This document shows, piece after piece, positions 25,545 to 29,033 of a DNA stretch of 29,033 nt; within the stretch, counting starts at the first letter, position 1; the number at the start of each line of letters is the position of its first letter. The translations under genes and the position numbers were made by a program. Origin of the DNA: a virus. Location: positions 1-29,033 of IMG/VR virus record IMGVR_UViG_3300027779_001411; one strand, written 5' to 3'. Under the pieces are notes generated by a model. It saw only the letters and a program-made list of their open reading frames with translations, was not told the DNA's origin and did no database searches.

Positions 25545-25603
25545 AGGTTACTCCATAGTTATTTAAGTTCTATAAGGTACTTAAAAGATCTAGAGAGTAA
25601 CCT
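25545..25603 (-). promoter_or_regulatory. RNA hairpin hiding the ribosome site of the TerS-like gene
   Basis: On the minus strand AGGTTACTC (25603-25595) pairs perfectly with GAGTAACCT (25553-25545). Inside, TTTAAGT (25585-25579) pairs with ACTTAAA (25568-25562) around a 10-nt loop, with near-symmetrical internal loops of 9 and 8 nt. The 3' outer arm covers three bases of GGAG (25554-25551), the only good ribosome site of the gene at 25542. This suggests a translational switch, or a transcript-processing or terminator-like structure in the 85-nt gap after the endolysin gene. Confidence 0.5.
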
Positions 25604-25627
25604 AGAGGTCAAGGCTCTTAAAATGGG

Positions 25628-26041
25628 TTATCTGTAAAAGATATGATCATCTATTGTGAACAATGTTGTCATCTCATGTGCCCAGTATGGGGTTTCAATC
25701 CATGTGGCATGATAGTGTGTGGCACCTAAACTTGTATCGGTTACTCTACCGTAATAGATGTTCTGTGCTAGTATTGTAGCCTCAAGCATAGCCTTACCAT
25801 TTGTAGGCTCGTCAGACATGCCATCACAAAACCAAGAATATTGGCAACGATGCCTTACGGGGTTCTCCATATCCCATGCATGGTACTTGGCTTGTTTTAC
25901 TACATCACATACATTGTCAGGGTATCGTTTATCTGACACCCTGTTCATTGTACTTAATCCTACAGCTATTTGACCTATTACGGGTTGATCTCTTGCTTCC
26001 CAATACAAATTTAAGGCTAGGCACATCACTGCAGCTATCAA
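25628..26041 (-). CDS. Cell wall hydrolase (SleB/Hydrolase_2 family), predicted endolysin
   Basis: 137 aa. The whole protein fits the SleB-type cell wall hydrolase domain: YWEARDQPVIGQIAVGLSTM (13-32) with the catalytic Glu15, NRVSDKRYPDNVCDVV, QYSWFCDG (67-74), GATHYHA (106-112) with paired His, and TIDDHIFYR at the C terminus. These enzymes cleave peptidoglycan and serve as endolysins in many marine phages. No signal peptide separates from the domain, so release would need a holin or similar. It overlaps the upstream small gene by 4 bp (ATGA) and lies in the leftward operon, not with the virion genes. Confidence 0.88.
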   Translation of the reverse strand: MIAAVMCLALNLYWEARDQPVIGQIAVGLSTMNRVSDKRYPDNVCDVVKQAKYHAWDMENPVRHRCQYSWFCDGMSDEPTNGKAMLEATILAQNIYYGRVTDTSLGATHYHATWIETPYWAHEMTTLFTIDDHIFYR

Positions 26042-26235
26042 TTTAACATCTCTACATCTTTATAATACCTGATGAACAGTTCTTGGTGTTTTGGTGTTGT
26101 ATTCTTATGTTTATGTATTTTCTGGAGACTACCAGCACCTCTTGCATATTGGTTGGGGTCATCAGAATACTGATAAGTCCAATCATGTGTTTTTAAGATA
26201 TTCTCGTATTCTTCAATATTCACTTGAACACTCAT
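26038..26235 (-). CDS. Small protein of unknown function
   Basis: 65 aa; GGAG precedes ATG 26235, and the stop overlaps the endolysin start. It is polar and rich in Tyr, His, Lys and Asn (THDWTYQYSDDPNQYARGAG), with a Lys/His segment (KIHKHKNTTPKHQE) that could bind nucleic acid. There is no membrane span, so it is an unlikely holin despite its position just before the endolysin. No family is recognised. Confidence 0.65.
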   Translation of the reverse strand: MSVQVNIEEYENILKTHDWTYQYSDDPNQYARGAGSLQKIHKHKNTTPKHQELFIRYYKDVEMLN

Positions 26236-26249
26236 TTTATTCTCCGTTG

Positions 26250-26432
26250 TTATTTCATAAGTTCATTTTGCTTATTATATGGGATATTATACCCAATTCC
26301 ACGTAGGAAGTTTTGGAATCGTTCAACTAGATCTTCATGGTGTATTTCTCCAGCATCAAAGACCATTTGTGAATACTCACCGTCAATGTGCTGACTGCTT
26401 ATTTTGATTATGTTTTGTGGTTCTTTGATCAT
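26250..26432 (-). CDS. Small protein of unknown function
   Basis: 60 aa, 5 nt after the GP88-like gene, with AAGGG upstream of ATG 26432. It is polar, with HIDGEYSQMVFDAGEIHHED and a C-terminal FLRGIGYNIPYNKQNELMK. No catalytic motif, Cys pair or membrane span is seen. The position in a compact run of same-strand genes supports coding; the function is unknown. Confidence 0.6.
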   Translation of the reverse strand: MIKEPQNIIKISSQHIDGEYSQMVFDAGEIHHEDLVERFQNFLRGIGYNIPYNKQNELMK

Positions 26433-26437
26433 CGTCT

Positions 26438-27088
26438 TTACCCTTGTAGTCTGATTACTTTAAGCATTTTAGCTCCATGACCGGGGTATGCTATTACTTT
26501 TACCAGCTTATCCCAACAAGCTCTGCAGTCTTTACATTCACCACCTCTGGTATATGCACCACATTCAAAAGAACCTTCAGGCGGTTCGGTACTCCAGATA
26601 GTTGATGTTGTCTCACCTGCTATAATCCCACCATTGATTGAATCTGAAGATAGACGTACAACTGCGTTTGGCAGTGAAGCTATCTCAGCTAGTACTTTGG
26701 CGAACTTAGGGAACTTGTGTTGCCTTGTTGGAAACCAGTGTTTAGTTTTTGGTGTTCTTTCAACAACTTGTTTGATCTTTTTAGCTAACCTGAGGTCATA
26801 GCAATCACCTGAATCAAACCATCGAAATAGTTCATCATTGAATATTGCTTTAACCATATTGTCAACCCAATCTTTGCGTTTCCAATCTTCTTTGTTATGT
26901 ACTCTTGGTGCTATTACATTTGGCATGTTGTACATACCTGTGGTTGCATAACAACCTTTACATGCATCTACAAGTTCTATAATTCCTTTGATGATTGCTT
27001 TAATACTTCCGGGGCATGTCTTCAAGGCTTCCAATGACCATGATTTACATTTACGTGGCATCTTACTTGTTTTAGAGAGTTTAATCAT
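26438..27088 (-). CDS. GP88-like cysteine-rich protein
   Basis: 216 aa. The layout is that of the phage 'gene product 88' family: KTCPGS (C25), DACKGCYATTGMY (C43, C46), WFPTRQHKFPKFAKVL in the middle, and a Cys-rich end CGAYTRGGECKDCRACWDK. The Cys sets suggest one or two metal or Fe-S sites, and the central strand-helix pattern (VVRLSSDSING) could be part of a barrel, which has a radical-SAM flavour without a classical CxxxCxxC. Biochemical function is not known. It is the first clear gene after the terminator at 27211-27245, so it may head its own transcript. Confidence 0.65.
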   Translation of the reverse strand: MIKLSKTSKMPRKCKSWSLEALKTCPGSIKAIIKGIIELVDACKGCYATTGMYNMPNVIAPRVHNKEDWKRKDWVDNMVKAIFNDELFRWFDSGDCYDLRLAKKIKQVVERTPKTKHWFPTRQHKFPKFAKVLAEIASLPNAVVRLSSDSINGGIIAGETTSTIWSTEPPEGSFECGAYTRGGECKDCRACWDKLVKVIAYPGHGAKMLKVIRLQG

Positions 27089-27089
27089 G

Positions 27090-27158
27090 TTACTTCCTGT
27101 TGTCGATTAAATGCAAAATGAAAGATATAATCATTAGCAAAGGTAGTATAAATACCAT
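27090..27158 (-). CDS. Tentative 22-aa hydrophobic peptide
   Basis: The frame from ATG 27158 to TAA at 27090 encodes MVFILPLLMIISFILHLIDN plus two basic residues, a likely membrane span with a basic tail. The frame stays open and protein-like further upstream (PEVPKGNNWIKL) but has no standard start before a TGA, and there is no clear ribosome site. It may be a real tiny membrane peptide, a decayed gene or chance. It lies in the 166-nt gap between SSB and GP88 and overlaps a possible promoter. Confidence 0.25.
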   Translation of the reverse strand: MVFILPLLMIISFILHLIDNRK

Positions 27159-27171
27159 TAACTTTATCCAA
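27145..27171 (-). promoter_or_regulatory. Weak sigma70-like promoter candidate before the GP88 gene
   Basis: On the minus strand TTGGAT (27171-27166) is followed after 15 nt by TATACT (27150-27145). The -10 box is a 5/6 match; the -35 box and the spacing are poor. It is listed because the gap follows a terminator and a new start point for the downstream operon is expected there. It could equally be chance in AT-rich sequence. Confidence 0.25.
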
Positions 27172-27210
27172 TTGTTCCCTTTAGGTACTTCGGGTACATT
27201 CCTTTGTCAC

Positions 27211-27245
27211 TTGATTTAAAATAAAATGGGAGCCTTTCGGCCCCC
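27211..27245 (-). terminator. Intrinsic terminator after the SSB gene
   Basis: On the minus strand GGGGGCC-GAAA-GGCTCCC (27245-27228) forms a 7-bp stem (one G-U) with a stable GNRA tetraloop, followed by ATTTTATTTTAAAT. It starts 9 nt past the SSB stop codon. It would end or attenuate the RIIB-SSB transcript and separate it from the GP88-to-RNAP operon. Confidence 0.85.
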
Positions 27246-27254
27246 TATTATTAT

Positions 27255-27716
27255 TTAAAAATCATCATGTGTTGCTACTTCTTCACTTTCAACATCGAAA
27301 TCTACTGACCCTGTGTATTCGATTAGGTTAGTGATTTGGATTGCAGACAGACTTGTTGAGATACCCTGCCGACCAGCTACATCGTATTCATTACGATATA
27401 CCTTTACGTTACCTGTACTTCCGTTGCCGATGTTATTGAAGACTTCGATTGTTTTCTTTTGTGCATCTACAAGTGCTACTGGGAAGTTAGGTGACCCATC
27501 GTGTTTTAATGCTTTACGTTTGATGTTAATAGCTACGTTACCGTTCTCGAGTGTACGTAGCTTACCCATCTCTGCAATCTCATCTGATCGATCTTCTGGA
27601 ACTTCTATCTGTACTTCCCACTGCAGTGTTCCAAAAGGCGATACTGGTTTTGATGGATCTACTTTTAAGTAGTTAAGAGTTACGTTACGTAAGATACTTG
27701 ATCCTAAATTTGACAT
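27255..27716 (-). CDS. ssDNA-binding protein (T7 gp2.5-like in layout)
   Basis: 153 aa. The protein starts with beta-rich sequence (SSILRNVTLNYLKVDPSKPV, then LQWEVQIEVP), as in an OB-fold, with KRKALKHDG in the middle and strands to about 140. It ends in an acidic tail finishing in Phe (EEVATHDDF). The acidic tail with terminal aromatic residue is the hallmark of T7 gp2.5 and functional analogues, where it contacts the DNA polymerase and primase-helicase. The length is shorter than gp2.5 (232 aa). AGAAGGA precedes the ATG, and a strong terminator follows the stop, so this gene can be made at a higher level than those downstream. Role: coat ssDNA at forks and aid recombination. Confidence 0.75.
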   Translation of the reverse strand: MSNLGSSILRNVTLNYLKVDPSKPVSPFGTLQWEVQIEVPEDRSDEIAEMGKLRTLENGNVAINIKRKALKHDGSPNFPVALVDAQKKTIEVFNNIGNGSTGNVKVYRNEYDVAGRQGISTSLSAIQITNLIEYTGSVDFDVESEEVATHDDF

Positions 27717-27736
27717 ATTTGTATTTCCTTCTGAAA

Positions 27737-28498
27737 TTAAAGTGATAATGCTGCTTGTGATTCAAAGTCGCCTTTATACAGAGGCGTGTCTGTTAGTGTG
27801 TCAGCTTTGTCTTCGATTTCATTAACAATAGTATAAGTCGATGCACGACCTTTCATATTGTTATAGTCTGAAGGGATGGCGACTACATCCTTTGGGTTGA
27901 TACGTACAGCCATAAGATGACCGTCACTGGGTACGAAACCCCGTGCGTACTCATATCCTGCAAAGTGTAAACCTGCAGAACATGTACGGTTCTTGTCCTC
28001 GTCTACTAGGTTACGTGGCATAGTAGGTTGGGCACCTATGCTGTTATCCATAGTACCTGTGAAGCAATCACGGTACTCTGAGTTTACTGCTTTGTATGCT
28101 ACGAAGTGACCTTCATCTGTGATAGGCAGCTTAGAGAGTTCTAGGAACCCGTATAACTCTTGAACAGCACGATACGAAGGGTTGTCTAACAGGTTACGGA
28201 AGAAGCGTTCTAAGGGCTTTACAGAGGCGTAACTGCTCATCAAGTCGAAGATACGCGCAGCCATGTTATCGGGTATGCGGTAGTCATCGAGGTACAGGCA
28301 GTCACCTACGAGTTCAAAGCTTGTATCAGCAATGGCTCGTTTGGCAGTTCTACGGTTATCAATTATATCTAATGCTTGATCGTAGAAACCCTCTAAGACT
28401 AAGTCTTTGATTTCTTCAAATAGTATATGTGACGAAGTTACTGTCACGGGCTTTAGTTTATCAAAGATTGTTATCGAGTTATCTGTGATTATATTCAT
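27737..28498 (-). CDS. rIIB: RIIB-like protein
   Basis: 253 aa. The C-terminal two thirds match the T4 RIIB family: DNPSYRAVQELYGFLE (105-120), HFVAYKAVN, YRDCFTGTMDNSIG, PRNLVDEDKNRTCSAGLHFA (161-180), and VRINPKDVVAIPSDYNNMKG (198-217). T4 RIIA/RIIB affect exclusion by prophage and the host membrane state; the molecular role in other phages is not established. No rIIA-like gene is visible in the window. The ATG overlaps the stop of the upstream gene (ATGA), so the two are co-translated. The gene lies early in the leftward operon ahead of SSB. Confidence 0.85.
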   Translation of the reverse strand: MNIITDNSITIFDKLKPVTVTSSHILFEEIKDLVLEGFYDQALDIIDNRRTAKRAIADTSFELVGDCLYLDDYRIPDNMAARIFDLMSSYASVKPLERFFRNLLDNPSYRAVQELYGFLELSKLPITDEGHFVAYKAVNSEYRDCFTGTMDNSIGAQPTMPRNLVDEDKNRTCSAGLHFAGYEYARGFVPSDGHLMAVRINPKDVVAIPSDYNNMKGRASTYTIVNEIEDKADTLTDTPLYKGDFESQAALSL

Positions 28499-28971
28499 TT
28501 GAAATTACCTATGATTAAATTTATTGTTTGCTTCATACTCTTTCGTTCTTTATCCCAACTTCTATGATGGAATGCATTTGTTAGAGCTTCTGCGTAGTTA
28601 TCTTCAGCATGTTTTGCAAGCGTCATAATGCTTGTGTTAACCTTAGCTTTAGATGTTGGTACTTTGATATCTTTTGTTGTTATCTGGTATGATTCTGACA
28701 TGGTCAATCTGCTTTTTTCGAACTCAACTTGAATTGAATTACAAGCGATTGATAGTTTTACCAGTTTACTTTTATTCCATTTTGGATCATTGATGATAAG
28801 ATCATGAAACCCTTTGTCGAATAATGGACTACATTCAAGCTCCTTTGTTATTTCATTATGTTTACTTTCAGCATCATTGGCTCTTTTTAGTTTAGCTTTT
28901 AACCCTTTGATTAGTTGATCTTCTAGTTTATGGACTGATATCCATTTACTGTTAGATTTACTTACAGCCAT
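28495..28971 (-). CDS. Protein of unknown function, possibly extending past the right edge
   Basis: 158 aa from ATG 28971. The codon frame remains open upstream to the window edge with no other ATG, and there is no strong ribosome site before 28971, so the real start may lie beyond 29033. The protein is basic and mostly helical, with a Lys/Glu-rich coiled-coil-like stretch near residues 15-48 (IKGLKAKLKRANDAESKHN). The C-terminal part (LAKHAEDNYAEALTNAFHHR) is helical too. No motif is recognised. It overlaps the RIIB-like gene by 4 bp. Position suggests an early gene. Confidence 0.6.
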   Translation of the reverse strand: MAVSKSNSKWISVHKLEDQLIKGLKAKLKRANDAESKHNEITKELECSPLFDKGFHDLIINDPKWNKSKLVKLSIACNSIQVEFEKSRLTMSESYQITTKDIKVPTSKAKVNTSIMTLAKHAEDNYAEALTNAFHHRSWDKERKSMKQTINLIIGNFK

Positions 28972-29033
28972 TTGAGCATGGCTTCTAAGGGCGTGTACTT
29001 CTATACCTAGTACACTAATGAGGGCTGAAAGGT

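Noticed and set aside
1-29033. tRNA genes, CRISPR arrays, insertion sequences, integrase or attachment sites
   Set aside because: I looked for cloverleaf-like segments, regular spaced repeats, transposase or recombinase motifs and terminal repeats by eye and found none I could support.

Overview
This window looks like about 29 kb of a lytic double-stranded DNA phage of the T7-like (short-tailed) kind. The evidence is a phage-type single-subunit RNA polymerase, a T7 gp4-style primase-helicase, a family A DNA polymerase, a gp6-style 5'-3' exonuclease, a gp2.5-style ssDNA-binding protein, and a run of very large internal-virion-type proteins. The gene mix (class I ribonucleotide reductase with a small thioredoxin, MazG, RIIB-like protein, DUF3310, GP88, SleB-type endolysin) resembles marine podoviruses of alphaproteobacteria. 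The host is inference only. I saw no capsid, portal, tail or large-terminase gene, no integrase, tRNA or CRISPR; these parts probably lie outside the window.

Layout. Positions 1-11759 (+ strand) are the end of the virion operon: the 3' end of an Ala-rich gene, a lytic transglycosylase, a large Pro-rich/helical protein, a 1341-aa protein with an N-terminal staphylococcal-nuclease fold, and a 1242-aa protein. Positions 11770-11864 hold two back-to-back intrinsic terminators, one for each converging transcript. Positions 11860-28971 (- strand, read right to left) are the replication and metabolism genes. They are tightly packed with many ATGA overlaps and run in this order: unknown gene, RIIB-like, SSB, terminator, GP88, small genes, SleB endolysin, TerS-like, small membrane protein, small genes, C5-methyltransferase-like, endonuclease VII-like, DUF3310, thioredoxin, NrdA, NrdB, DNA polymerase, exonuclease, GIY-YIG nuclease, primase-helicase, RNA polymerase, MazG and two small genes.

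Main finding. The last virion gene (8031-11759) carries, in the right order, recognisable but diverged signatures of the T7-like RNA polymerase family: a DxxGR-like block, motif A with D748, motif B with K843 and Y851, a pre-C block with D1023, and motif C with D1055. The phage therefore seems to encode two single-subunit RNA polymerases: a conventional 748-aa enzyme in the replication operon, and a large one in the virion module that would be packaged and injected, in the manner of the N4 virion polymerase. The conventional RNAP gene lies near the distal end of its operon rather than at the start as in T7, which fits a scheme where the injected enzyme begins transcription. The ejected protein set would then bring three activities into the cell: peptidoglycan cleavage, nuclease and RNA synthesis.

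Other notable points are an RNA hairpin that would hide the ribosome binding site of the TerS-like gene, an internal terminator after the SSB gene, a Gln in place of the usual steric-gate Glu in the DNA polymerase, a 36-aa single-span membrane protein near the endolysin, and a 143-bp overlap between the primase-helicase and RNA polymerase frames.
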